Shown here: positions 1 through 10,990 of the stretch, piece by piece
How the letters are laid out: the number at the start of each line of letters is the position of its first letter
Position numbering within the stretch: the stretch's first letter is position 1
NCBI GenBank assembly: GCA_019095985.1
Contig: CM032666.1
Location: 4,092,825-4,156,824, forward strand
Direction: 5' to 3'
Source of the DNA: Streblospio benedicti
Lineage: Eukaryota > Annelida > Polychaeta > Spionida > Spionidae
DNA length: 64,000 bases
Position numbers and translations under genes: made by a program
Notes under the pieces: model-generated
Told to the model about the DNA's origin: nothing
The model's database searches: none
The model's input: only the letters and a program-made list of their open reading frames with translations

Positions 1-323
1 AGGAAATTACTTTATACTGAAAAGTAAGTAGATGCTCGTGGTGCGTGGCCTAGGGAGAGACTCTTTTCCCCAAAAATGGTACGCGTGCGCCACTATGGCT
101 ATGAAATCGGTACCTACAAATAGAGTGCCACTGCCGAATATATCAGACCCAAATATGTATAATGAAGCTACAAATTAGAACCCCCAAAATATAATGTCAT
201 AAGCGACATAATTTTATAATCTTTTTGATAATGCTCAGTCATAATGTTATTAAAGGATGATGTGAATTAAAGCAAAGAATATTTCATTAACAAACAAGTT
301 CATTAGTTATGTATTTGATATTA

Positions 324-505
324 CATATTAAATGAATTATTCTTATCAATAGCTGAACACTGGATTTTTTTTAAAAATCTAATATTTCAATGGCAGTCAA
401 CCCATCTCATTTCTTTGAAAAAGATGGACTGATATCCATTGAAATATTAGATTTTTTATAAATATCCAATATTCAGCTATTGATAATAAAGAATCATTTA
501 ATATG
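324..505. repeat. 182-bp near-perfect palindrome (foldback element)
   Basis: Arms 324-393 and 436-505 are inverse over about 70 nt (shared CTAATATTTCAATGG, CAATAGCTGAA, ATTAAATGA), and the pairing continues into the centre through CCATCT/AGATGG, leaving a loop of about 15 nt. AT-rich; it would form a long hairpin in single-stranded DNA or RNA. Possibly a snapback MITE. Confidence 0.85.
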
Positions 506-605
506 GAGAATATTTCATTACCTAAATATAATGATTTGTCAATATTTGCATGAAAATGTCAAATATGTGACCCAAAATTATATAGAATTTTGAAAAATCA
601 TAACC

Positions 606-720
606 CAATAATATATTTGATGGGGAAATTATGATCCAAAAATATAACCGATGGGAAAATTATGAAACCAAAAATACAATAGATGGGGGAAATTATGACC
701 AAAACATATTATGGACAGTG
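606..720 (+). repeat. Degenerate 33-38-bp tandem repeat
   Basis: Three to four units of GATGGGGAAATTATGA(T)CCAAAAATATA form, beginning near 617, 648 and 682. AT-rich and non-coding. Confidence 0.6.
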
Positions 721-3611
721 CAAAATAGTACCCCTATCCGGTGGCACGTCCGTACCCACCCAACCTATTGACACCCCTCCCCGCCCACCCCACCATGAGG
801 CGTGGACAAGAACAATGGTAGCAATAAGACGCTTGTGCGTGTTTGATCCATGACAGCAACGTAATGAGGCAGACACACAAGATGGAGCTGTCTGCTGCCA
901 GCCTGTCTCATCATCAGTCACAAGACCTGCCATCTGGCCGCATCTGTTTGCAAGAAATGCCTATTTCTTGTGATACATTTTGGTCGCAGAAGTTGTGCCA
1001 CTCACTATTCCTGTCTTGCAATATCTACTGTCCATTTTCAATATCTTGTGAATTGAATAATCAGGCAGAAATAGATGAAGATTCGCCACTCACACAATAT
1101 CCTGTCTTGCGGCGGTTAGAAACATGGCGCCATCCTGCATTTCTGGTATAAAGGGTGGGGGATAATAAAAGAACCTCACACAAAGACCACCCCTCACAGA
1201 GTGACCACCTCAATGATACAGGCCTCGGCACAGTCTCTAATGAGAGGTCACGGGAGTGCAGTGAGTGGCATGGCTGGTTGTGGTCTGCAGACTGATTTGT
1301 TCACTTGGTCTGAACTGTACAACTGTCACTATGATAGCTTTGGTATTCATAGGTCACCATCAGTTTACATTAACCCAATTTAATGTACAGTACAACCTCT
1401 ATCTTGGGAACATTTATTACTCTCGACTACCCTCAAGTGCTCTCAGAACCCACGTAGTCTTGCTATGAAGGTTAGACTCTACCATTTAAAGTTTTAATGA
1501 CGGATATGAAGCCTCCTGTACTTGCAAATGCAAGTGGTCACATTTCAAGGTTGCGCTACTAAAGTTTTCAAATATGTTTATTGACCTTTTTATATACATG
1601 CCAATAGTTTTTGTTCCCAGATAGGGTTTCAAGGTGCGTTGTCACCGGAAACTGTTTCACATATTGATCTATGGAGGAAATTGTTACCACTTGAAAGGCT
1701 TGTACATTACCACATGTGTTCATCAAAGACTTAAAGAGGATGGGGGCGACAACAGAATCAATGGCAACACTGTTTGTGCAAACTTAAACCTATTCTGAGG
1801 TTCATTGACATGTCTTTTTCATAATTATACAAAGCTCTATCAAAACCATCACTACGAACAATATTACGCTGCAAGTGATAAACCATGGTCCTTTCCATGG
1901 TCTTGTTTTTATTGTAAATATGAACTGCCAAAATATGAAACAAATCGATCAAGCAACATTTCTTGATATTTCAAAATATAATAGTAGTGCTACCAACTCG
2001 TTGGCTTGCACCCAAATCTCAACATTCCCCTACCGGTTCGCCAAACTAAGTGATTAATAATAGATATGTCGGCCATATTGTATTCCTTTTTTTTCTTCTT
2101 TTTCGTGGATTATGATTGGTTGCAGCATGCGGCACATCACCGTAAAGCATTCAGCACCCTCCAAGTAGCATGGGCCATCATATTCTTCTCAAAATTTGTT
2201 TCTGGATTTGAGAATTTTGAAAAATACTGCCCAGTCTATGAATGAATGTAACACACACGCAGAGTACCCCGGCTGTTCCATCAGAGAGGCTCTTCTAATG
2301 AAATATTTGACCCCCAAACTATATTGACCAAAACATATCCAAGCAAAGGCTATAGGCATAATAATGATCAGTTGATTTGGGAATCTCCAGTTATGATGAC
2401 ATTGAAGTGTGTATACACGAACTCATTTTACAATGGAAATATGAAAGTCAGCCCGTTTTCATTGGTTGGAGGCACCAGTGACTTTCTGTATTTTGATCGT
2501 GCCTTTGTTTGCGTTGACAAATCTCTTCCACAGTCGACTGTGGTGCTTAAAACACGCTCGGTGCCAGATCCACGTAGATTCCGCTTACTTCACGTTTGGC
2601 GCCTCTGCCGATGGATGATTTGTCCATCGTGGGAACTATTTGGGTGGCGCAGTAATTCCCATTGCTGCTGCCGACTCACACCCCGCCGGACTATATCAAC
2701 ACGCGCGGAGGAATATTTACTGTGATGACTCGTCGTTTAAAGGAGAATGTTTGAGCGCTGTCTTCTCTTCCACACCCGCTAATAGGTCCGTCTGTCCTGT
2801 AAACATGAACTCATCACGAGCTTCACACTCAAGAGCCAATATACATGCTGAAATAGTGATCTGCATTTAGAGCTAAAATTAGTCATACGAGAGGGTCTAG
2901 ATTAAGGGATGGGTGCGGGGATGTTCTTGTGCCCACTTTGCACTTAAATTTTAGGTAATTTCCCACTTCACGTTAAAGTTTTATATTTGTTCCCACTTCC
3001 TACTTAACGCATTTTTGCTAATTTTCCACTTCCCACTTAATTTTAAAGCCACCCACCACTTCACACTACATGAACACACGAGCTATAAAAACAGTCACAA
3101 TTCTTACCTGCTTTTCAGCTATATATTCGCATTAAACTATACACGACGCAATGAACGTTGCTGGTTTTAATAACACCAGCACCATCAGATATAACGCATT
3201 TTGACAGACTGGCACTCTGGCACATCTGGGCCTGGGCGTGATTCGGGGGTTTATGACGAGTGAGCTCTTTTGAGACTTGATTCAAACCAGACTCAATGAA
3301 TGTGATTTACACAGGCAATAACACGGTCCTGGAAGTTTACATGGAAGCTGCTGTGGCGCCTACGGCGGTACGGGTTTCCTCGACATTCTCATAGACATAA
3401 TGTTCATATGTGGCTTTATACTAAGCACAAAAAGGGATACATCAAAGGCCTCACAGTGGCACTATTCATGCTTGTTATGTACATCTCCTACTCCTATTAA
3501 AACTCTATTGGGATGTGAGCAGATTGCAGAACTTACCCATTTTTAATAAGACTATGTTTCCGTATATGGTCCCAAAACATCATGTCGTTAACGGTTCCAT
3601 AAACAGAGCGT
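721..3611. other. No recognisable gene
   Basis: Short open frames at 843-1151 and 2324-2725 have no domain, no codon-like composition and no splice context. A degenerate TTCCCACTT-type repeat lies at 2925-3065. Isolated CCTCTAT-type MITE remnants occur near 1390. Confidence 0.6.
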
Positions 3612-4980
3612 CTGTGGAGGAAAGGCCTACTGGCCAAGCTTATAAAAAGTGGAATTCAAGGAAATCTCCTTAACTGGTTCTCTGACTATCTTTCTGAAAG
3701 AATGCAGAGAGTTGTAGTAAATGGCCAAACCTCTGAATGGGGTTATACAGAGGCCGGACTGTCACAAGGGTCTGTACTAGGGCCACTTTTATTTTTAATA
3801 TAAATTGATGATGTCACACATGTAGTAAGGCATGGCAATATTCGATTGTTTGCTGACGATACCTGTTTGTTTCTAGAAGTAGACAATAGGGAAGAAACAG
3901 CTAACGCATTAAATGAGGATCTTGCTTCTATTGCTGCCTGGTCAGATAGATGGCTTGTCCAATTTTCGCCGAACAAAACAAAGGCACAGACTATCAGCAA
4001 CAAAAGAGATTCATATCTGAATCCTTGTGTGAAATTAAAAGGGAAATACACTGAAAAAGTATCTACCCATATGTATTAGGGTCTGCGTTTTTCTGATAAT
4101 CTAAGTTAGAAAGACCCACATAAATGATGTTTCTCTGAAAGCCATAAAAAGGCTCAATCTAATGATCCCTTTGAAAATGGAAGTTGACCGTAAAACACTT
4201 ATAACTATGTATGTGAGCTTTGTTCTGCCCACAATGGAGTATGCTGCTGTTGTGTGGGGTGGAGCCTATGATTGTGATATAGCTAAGTTAGAATATATCC
4301 ATGTAGATGCTATGCGCTTGGTCACTGGAGCAACAGCAAGATCAAATATTGCTAATGTCAAGACTGAATATGGTGCAAGCGCATTGAGATTGCCACACTT
4401 GTTATGTTTTAAAAAGTACAACGTGGTGAGGCTCCATCCTACTTGACAGACATACTCCAAGTTCTAAACCAACGAAGCAATTATACGTTACGAAACATTG
4501 ATAATATAAGGACCCCACTATGTAGAGTAGAAAGCTATAAAAGGTCATTTTCCCCAAGGGCAATACAACTTTGGAACAGACTCCCTGTATGTACCAGAAG
4601 GTCACTAGAAAATAGTACTTTTAAATCTTCTATTAAGGGCGAACAACCTGACATTTCAGTACTGTACTACTATGGACAAAGATGGCCTAGTATTCATCAC
4701 GGCAGAATGCGCATGGGATGTAGCAAACTAAATAGTGACCTACATTACAATCTGCATGTCCTTGACCATCCATCATGTGCATGTGGGTACCACACGGAAA
4801 ATGCCGAGCACTTCTTGCTTAGATGCCCACTCTACAATGATGTAAGACAAACAATGCTCACTACGATACCACAACAGATTCGGCTCACAATTGATAATCT
4901 CCTGTATGGAGAAGAACGGGTTGAAATTAATCTTAATCAAAAACTATTCAATGCTGTCCACCAATATATAATTGATTAAA
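3612..4980 (+). mobile_element. Decayed non-LTR retrotransposon (CR1/Jockey-type LINE), RT 3' half
   Basis: Reverse-transcriptase motifs in order: LIKSGIQGNLLNWFSDYLSE, AGLSQGSVLGPLLFLI, FADDTCLFL, WLVQFSPNKTK, then LPTMEYAAVVWGG, the RLP(V) region LWNRLPV, and a C-terminal CCHC-like knuckle CACGYHTENAEHFLLRCP ending with a stop at 4977-4979. The frame is broken by a TAA at 3801-3803 (replacing the expected Tyr), TAGs at 4077 and about 4107, and two frame changes (about 4110 and 4410). The 5' part (ORF1, endonuclease, RT start) is missing, a typical 5' truncation. A CR1/Crack/Daphne-like clade is my best guess. Confidence 0.85.
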
Positions 4981-5110
4981 GGCGATTTAATTAGCTTTCG
5001 AATTTGAATGTGTCTCTCTTCCCAACGACCCTAACTCTCACACAAGGTACATGCAAAAGTCCTTAATATAATGTATTTTCTGGACAATTGCTAAATAAAT
5101 ATATATCAAA
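4981..5110 (+). mobile_element. Probable 3' UTR of the LINE
   Basis: AT-rich sequence following the LINE stop, ending in AATAAATATATAT near 5104. No target-site duplication could be assigned because the 5' edge of the element is diffuse. Confidence 0.4.
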
Positions 5111-5433
5111 CCAACAGAGCGTCTCTGTTGAGACAACTGAGTTGAGCCTCTGGTTGGTCCTAATGCTGTAGTTAGAGAGACCTATGCGGTGTGCTGCCTG
5201 TACTAGCGTGACCCAGACTGCCCGTAAACCGTGTCTCAAGATTAGAGCCGCATAAACCACATACGTGACGCGGTGCAGAGCAGTATATTCGGCCACGTGC
5301 ACGCCATGCTGCATGCATGCTACACCCGGCTAGAGAGACCACCAGTGTAGAGAGACCCCCTGTTTCATGCGCCTGTACTGTATTCATTGTATTCTATTCA
5401 TGTATTACAGCTTTTGTGATTTAGAGATGCTAC

Positions 5434-5510
5434 ACTATACAGTAAAACTTTCTGATGAAGACCACGCTCTGCACTAACATCAAGTGGTCTTAATAGGAAG
5501 GTGGCAATTT
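5434..5510. mobile_element. Left-end fragment of a pogo-like MITE
   Basis: TACAGTAAAACTTTCTGATG followed by AAGACCACG and ACATCAAGTGGTCTTAATAG, matching the left part of the element at 52045. Confidence 0.45.
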
Positions 5511-6635
5511 TATCATTTATCAAGGCAGGAGACATTGCTGACATAAAAAAATGGGTCTTGAAAGTGTCAACTTTTTCTAAAAACTGAGTCATTAGAGTGC
5601 GGTTTTATCTTGCAAGGGCCAGCCGCCCAGCTCGTTAAATGTACGGCATGGCTCTCACAGCAGCAGACACCACTACTCATGGTGCAAGAGAGGACATAGT
5701 TATGGGCCTTATGGCGGCAGCGCAGACATGAAGTGGGAAATGATGTCTGACACGCCAGACGACTGGTCGGGCATGCGCACTCAGGGCTCACCTTGGCGCA
5801 CTGGTTCGGCCTAGAAATGACAAGTGAGATTCAGAATGCCGAGACCCCCCCCCCTCGCCCTGACCCCAACACTTAGAACGGACGACAGCAACATCATGTA
5901 ACCGTATATTTATGACCGGCAGTATAACCTTTGTACCATGACCTCTCAAAGGGTCAGTATTAACTGTTCACGATAGAGGGGAGGTTGTTCATTTATGTAT
6001 GGGTGAGTGTAGCTGCTGTTGTTGCATCATTAGCGGGCTGTTTGCTGAGCAGCAGGCCGTAAATGGAGGCCGTACGGTACGTAAAGCATAGCCTCTGTGG
6101 ACTGCTCAGGTGCACACATTCTACCTGCACTGCACGCCCCCTCTCCAGGCATCTCAGCAAGTACCTCTCAGGCTGCGGCAGCATGTCACATCGGTTAAGC
6201 TCTAGTCATATCACCATAAAGCAGTGACTTCTCGGCGGCGGCGGCGGAAGCGACGCACGTTGCTGTTGCGGTGGTGTTGGGTGGTGTGGGTGCACCAAAG
6301 GTGGGCTATTTTTCCGCTTTGAGTGTGTGTTTTGCTGTTCTGTGGCAATAGAGACTGCTGCTGACATCGGCGGAAGCCCGTGAGGGGATGCCCCGCCAAT
6401 AACGTCCACCACCCGCTCCATTCCCCCATCCCTCTGAACCCCCTCATAGAGTGAGATTAGAACTCCCCACCTCTCTATTGGCGGGAGCTCAAAGGCTGGC
6501 AACTGAGAGTTGACTGGAAGCTTTTAGCCGGGAACACTCATTGGAAGGATTGTGCTGCATTGCGCGTGCCTGGAAATAATAATCCGTGAAGTGAAAGCAG
6601 ACGGCAATTTCAAACTGGCTGAGTCGCCAGTCAAA

Positions 6636-7016
6636 TCGAGTCTCTATTGAGACGACCACAGAGAATGCAGCAGTCAGTTGGTCTCAATCAACAGGCGGTA
6701 GACTTATAGAAGTTTGAGGAATAGTTTATTGTTATTGAAGTGGCCTTATTCACAAAGGTGGTGTCTTAACAGAGGTGGTCTCTTTATAGAGGGGATCGCG
6801 TCATATTGGTGGTCTCTCTATAGAAGTGGACTTGATTACGGAGATGGTATCTTTATAAATGTGATTTGTTTATATAGGTGGTCTCTTTATAAGTGATTTC
6901 TTTATGGATGCAATGGTCACTTGATATAGGTGGTCTCAATATACATGTCATGTCTGGAGCGGTGTGTTCTCTTTATAGAGGGCTTCCAAATCGGAGACTC
7001 TACTGTACTTTTGAAG
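6636..7016. repeat. Degenerate GGTGGTCTCTTTATAGAG array with MITE-like ends
   Basis: At least seven loose copies of GGTGGTCTCTTTATAGAG spaced roughly 25-45 bp, bounded by GAGTCTCTATTGAGACGACC on the left and GGAGACTCTACTGTAC on the right, which are partly inverse. It looks like a MITE of the pogo-like swarm enlarged by internal tandem duplication. Confidence 0.55.
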
Positions 7017-7404
7017 TCGCATGTTGGCTCAATATCGTATAGGAGTCCATGTGTGTCCAAGGTATGAGAAGACTTGGGGCGGATGTCGTCAACAATGTGC
7101 ACATGTAAATTGTAAACCTCCAGAAACAGTGATAGTGAACGTGATATCTCTACATTCCATCCACAATTACAGCAAACACAAACCAATTATTTTGAGCTGA
7201 TAGCAGCACCCATTCATCTGGGACTCTGATGACTGGACTTTAAGGATATAACTTGCACAAACAAGGCTCTGCCTTCATTTTGCTGCTATACACCATAAGC
7301 CGACTGGCCGGCGAGTTGAGTATGCTGCTGTACTCGACTCACGGAGGGACCTAATGGCACGTCACACGCAATTGACGGGCGAAAACACGAGACGTGTCCC
7401 GGAA

Positions 7405-7545
7405 TGGGAATGTAGGAAGGGCGGTTTGGATGTCTACGTTCATCTGCTCTCATACAGTCACCCCGGAGACGTGGCAGTGTGGGGACGGGCGGTCTGGATG
7501 TCCATATCCATTTGGCCTCATAGTCACACACAAATGTCGTCACGT
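7405..7545 (+). repeat. Two-copy 65-70-bp tandem duplication
   Basis: GGAAGGGCGGTTTGGATGTC (about 7415) and GGACGGGCGGTCTGGATGTC (about 7482) begin two units, each ending CTCATA(C)AGTCAC. Diverged about 20%. Confidence 0.6.
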
Positions 7546-7689
7546 GAGCGATGTTTCCGAGTCACGTATGATTTTTTGTTCGTTTGTTTGTGGCCGTCTC
7601 GTGTGACTGGCAACGAGCCAAGTTTTGATTTGATGTATTGTGAAAGAGGTTGCTGTGAAGCGACGATACCCTACTTCTGCACATGAGGA

Positions 7690-7905
7690 GGGGGTTTATA
7701 AGGAAGTGGGGTATAGGGAAATAGGAAAAAAGGAAATATATAGGAATGGGATGGGGGGGGGGGGCGGCGGGGCAAAAAAAGTGATACATGTAGCATTTAG
7801 CATTTCAAGGAAGTGAAATGTCGGGAAAACGCCTTATACTTTGGGATGTTGAAAAACAGGACGAAAGAATTAGAGATAGGGGATTTCCTGACCCATTACA
7901 GCACC
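7690..7905. mobile_element. GGGTTATAAGG-ended MITE, copy 1
   Basis: Begins GGGGTTTATAAGGAAGTGGGG and ends GATTTCCTGACCCATTA; interior carries short AGG/GGG blocks and GGGAAAACGCCTT. Same layout as 43202 and 57071. Its right end is more decayed than theirs. Confidence 0.6.
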
Positions 7906-9849
7906 ACACTCACACATAAAACCCAAGCCGAGCGAGTGGTGTGTGTTGTTAGCAGTATGTGCAGAAATGCTCAAACCGAAAACGAAATAGCAGGCAATCA
8001 TCCCCACTAAGCCTTGCAGACAAACAGAAGACGGATCTGGCAAATCTGCGGAGCTGGAGGTGATGTTCATAATCCCCATTACACCCACAGTCTGTACTCC
8101 ACATTCCATAACCATGTGCTTCAACCAAGTGTAAAGGTCAGTAGCGGTACAGATTGAAAGCTCAAGGCACCTTATACTCTATATTACTAAGGTCTATCTA
8201 CAATATAGTACTATGTAATCTGTGTTTACATCATCATGCACGCTTGAATGAAGATGCAAAACATAGGAAGTACACAGAACACAGTTATCAGGCCGCATCT
8301 TATAACTACACCACGAGTGCTACTTGGGAGCGGATCCGTGCACTCAAACGGGGTGATCATCTGGATCAAGCACCCGGAAGTGGATCTCTCCCCCTCTCAC
8401 CCACATCACAGGCTGTTGTGTACATACTATGTACACACTGTGTACAAACTGTGTACAGTTCGCCAGTGATCGGCGCAAACATCCGAACTACTGCCCCAAG
8501 CAACGGATGTACAATGGGACCTCTCTGTTAATCATCTGATGGTCGACCTTAAGTGTTCTCAGTAGAGAGGTGGTTTCTCAAGCGTTTACGGTAGTTTCTT
8601 AATAGAGGTACTGTCAGGACACAATGGAAGTGCAGGAGAGATTGCAGATGTAATAAGATTAACGGTCATTAGCAGTACTACAGGTAATGACTAAATCACA
8701 TAGCCCATGGCGCCTGGCAGGTCAGACTGACTAACAGTCCTATCCGTCATCAGAACTAGGACTTTAAGGCATGTGTTCGAATCTCACCACACACTACGCT
8801 ATATAAGTCTTAACCCAATTTGGAGTCATGGTTTCAAAGAAATCCACATCATTTCAAAAGATAAAAAATGTTTTACCCACCAGGAAGCCTCCTGTGAAGA
8901 ATGTTGAAATGTTGGACTCAGCAAACCCGCGACCACATCACGCTGTAGATCAGGACAGTCAGTACTGTAGGTAGCTAGCCGAGCTAGCCAGCTTCTGTTA
9001 TGCTGTATGTTTGCCATCAACAACTCCATTGCAAAAAATGGAGAGACGAACATCCAGACAACATATGCTGGAAACGGATCCGGATTGTGCAGTTGCCCAT
9101 CTGGATCAGCAGCCACCTGCTGGTGAAACGCGATCCAGACATCATCCAGACACGATCCGTGCGTTTTGGCGGCAATGTGATGACGTGTGTTTGATCACGT
9201 GACATGACCTTCAAATGTGGTTTTGTAATTTTATAGTAATTTATTCTTATCTATTTTTTATTCATATCTATTTTAAGTGTTGTTTGTATGAGTGACCACT
9301 ATAATAATCAGGACTGTCAGACACTAGCTTTCTACGAAAGCTGGTATACGTTTATAGCAATTTTATTTATTCATATCTATCCACGTCTATTTTATAGTTC
9401 TATATATGCAGCGACCTTTCAGCTTAAAAATCACATCTCGGTCAAATGGTCACTTTTACTTCTTCACTATAATTCCCATGGTAAACAGGTAAACGAATCT
9501 TTCCACATGTAATTATCTGAGGTCAGAACTAGGGGAAAAACAGCTCGAAATGTATTAGATCACCACAATATCATTACAGCCTCCTCCGCACTCCACATTG
9601 GGGTTTAGAGGGAATTGGGTCTCACAGGTTAATGGAGCCACGCTGAGTGCGGTATCAACCCTCCCCCGCCCCCGCCCTACATCTACCCCCTGCCCCTGTA
9701 TACTATAGAGCTAATGAGAAACAACAATACAAGTTCAAATTAAACACAAAATACCGGCATTAAAAAGCAATGCAACGAAAAAAAGGAATAGATGAGCCAT
9801 CACGTCCGCCTGACCTACTTGTGTTTCCTGTTCTGCCGCTAGGCGGCGT

Positions 9850-9915
9850 CACTTCCGGCCATCACAAGGCCCCTATTTCCGGTGTGCTTCCAACATGGCG
9901 GCCAACATGGCGACC
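9850..9915 (+). promoter_or_regulatory. Candidate TATA-less promoter (ETS + YY1-like sites)
   Basis: A GC-rich patch holds two ETS-type cores (ACTTCCGGCC at 9851 and TTTCCGGTGT about 9876) and two YY1-like CAACATGGCGnCC boxes (9891 and 9903). Such clusters mark housekeeping promoters in animals. The ATG at 9895 opens a 36-codon frame (MAANMATCTQ...), with a possible donor GCA|GTAAAAG. No downstream exon is recognised, so the call is tentative. Confidence 0.35.
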
Positions 9916-10404
9916 TGCACTCAGCGAGACGTGGCAGTAAAAGTAATTGGAGAGGCGTGTCAAGTCGCTTATAGCATCATCATGTCTATAGATATTCATC
10001 CACAGTGGCGATGTTTATAAATGATGCTTTTATAAAGTAGTTTTGTGGGCCAAAGTGACAGATCCAATGAAAGGATGCCCTGATGTAAAGCACTGTCCGT
10101 CTACGGGAACCTCTTTCACACTGCGTGACTATGCATCATGTGGTTTGTCTTTTTGTTTTGGGACTTGAAATATTTGATTCTGAAGTTGAAATGATCATTT
10201 AAAAAATAAGTGGTATAACATCTTATGCCAGCAATACGGTAGTTCTCGAACAAGTGCTTGCTCCCTGGAATCTGAAACCTGACGTTTGCTAGCTGGCGGG
10301 TCTCATATATAACACATGGCAGTGTTTAAGCTTCCCACCCTTAACATAACCAATTTGCCATCTAAACAATAAGACTTCCTCCCCTAGATGACCAAAACAA
10401 GTGC

Positions 10405-10575
10405 AAATACAGCGTAACCTCCAATTAAGACCACCTTCATATATCAGACCACTGCTTTACTAGCTTCTGATGACATCGTGTTCAGCTGTTCAAAATCTTC
10501 TATTAAACACACCACTGAGAGGTGGCAGTAACCGTCACACAGCGACCACCTCTCTATAGCGACCGTACCATTAAC
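10405..10575. mobile_element. pogo/Tigger-like MITE
   Basis: Starts TACAGCGTAACCTCCAATTA then AAGACCACCTTCATATATCAGACC; the right part has ACTGAGAGGTGGCAGT and GCGACCACCTCTCTATAGCG. Ends are not clean. Confidence 0.5.
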
Positions 10576-10844
10576 ACCTGTCTCACTGTATGTACACACA
10601 TGTCAGCCTCTAACAAGCGCTGCCGCCGGATTAGCGAGATCCGTGACATCCATCTGGATCTGGTGAAAGCTTTGCGTGGAGCATGCAGCAGGCGAGATAA
10701 ACACAGCACTGGGTGGGGGAAGCCATTTCACCGAAAACCGAATGACGACATAGTCTGCTGTGATGCAGAACGTTAGCTTTGTGAGCATCTAGTAGAGTGA
10801 TTTCTAGTCTCGCTCGATCAAACCTCATTCTGACATAACACGGA

Positions 10845-10990
10845 AGTAGCTTAGTTGGAGCCCATGCGGACGGGGTTATGGGTTAATTTCCAAGCAGGAA
10901 TCATAACGTCCTCTTTCAGCGAGACGGACGAACCGGAGGTGACCCCGGATTGGAGGTTGGGTCATGGGTCTGCTCTTCAGGTCACAGTCA
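10845..10990 (+). mobile_element. Decayed tRNA-derived SINE
   Basis: A-box-like GTAGCTTAGTTGGAGC (10855) and weak B-box-like GGGTTAATTTCC (10880) at tRNA spacing, then a body with CCTCTTTCAGCGAGACGGAC. The body has a 34-bp identical match (10897-10930) to 21206-21239. Confidence 0.5.

Larger units (their letters stand above)
5511..9849. other. No recognisable gene; GC-rich patch and MITEs
   Basis: Holds the MITE material listed separately. A GC-rich block at 6230-6500 (GGCGGCGGCGGCGG and purine/pyrimidine-biased DNA) has long antisense frames of low complexity that I do not accept as coding. Motifs with GGATCCG and CATCTGGATC recur at 8330, 9075 and 9145 without a clear unit. Confidence 0.55.

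Noticed and set aside
2324-2725. 133-codon plus-strand frame
   Set aside because: No domain, unusual composition for a protein and no splice or promoter context; length is within chance for this much sequence.
6206-6502. Antisense Pro/Arg-rich frames
   Set aside because: Low complexity from a GGC-rich and CA-rich stretch; two frames are open at once.
8700-8800. tRNA-derived SINE with B box TGTTCGAATCT
   Set aside because: The B box is fair, but the A box is poor and no second copy supports a boundary.
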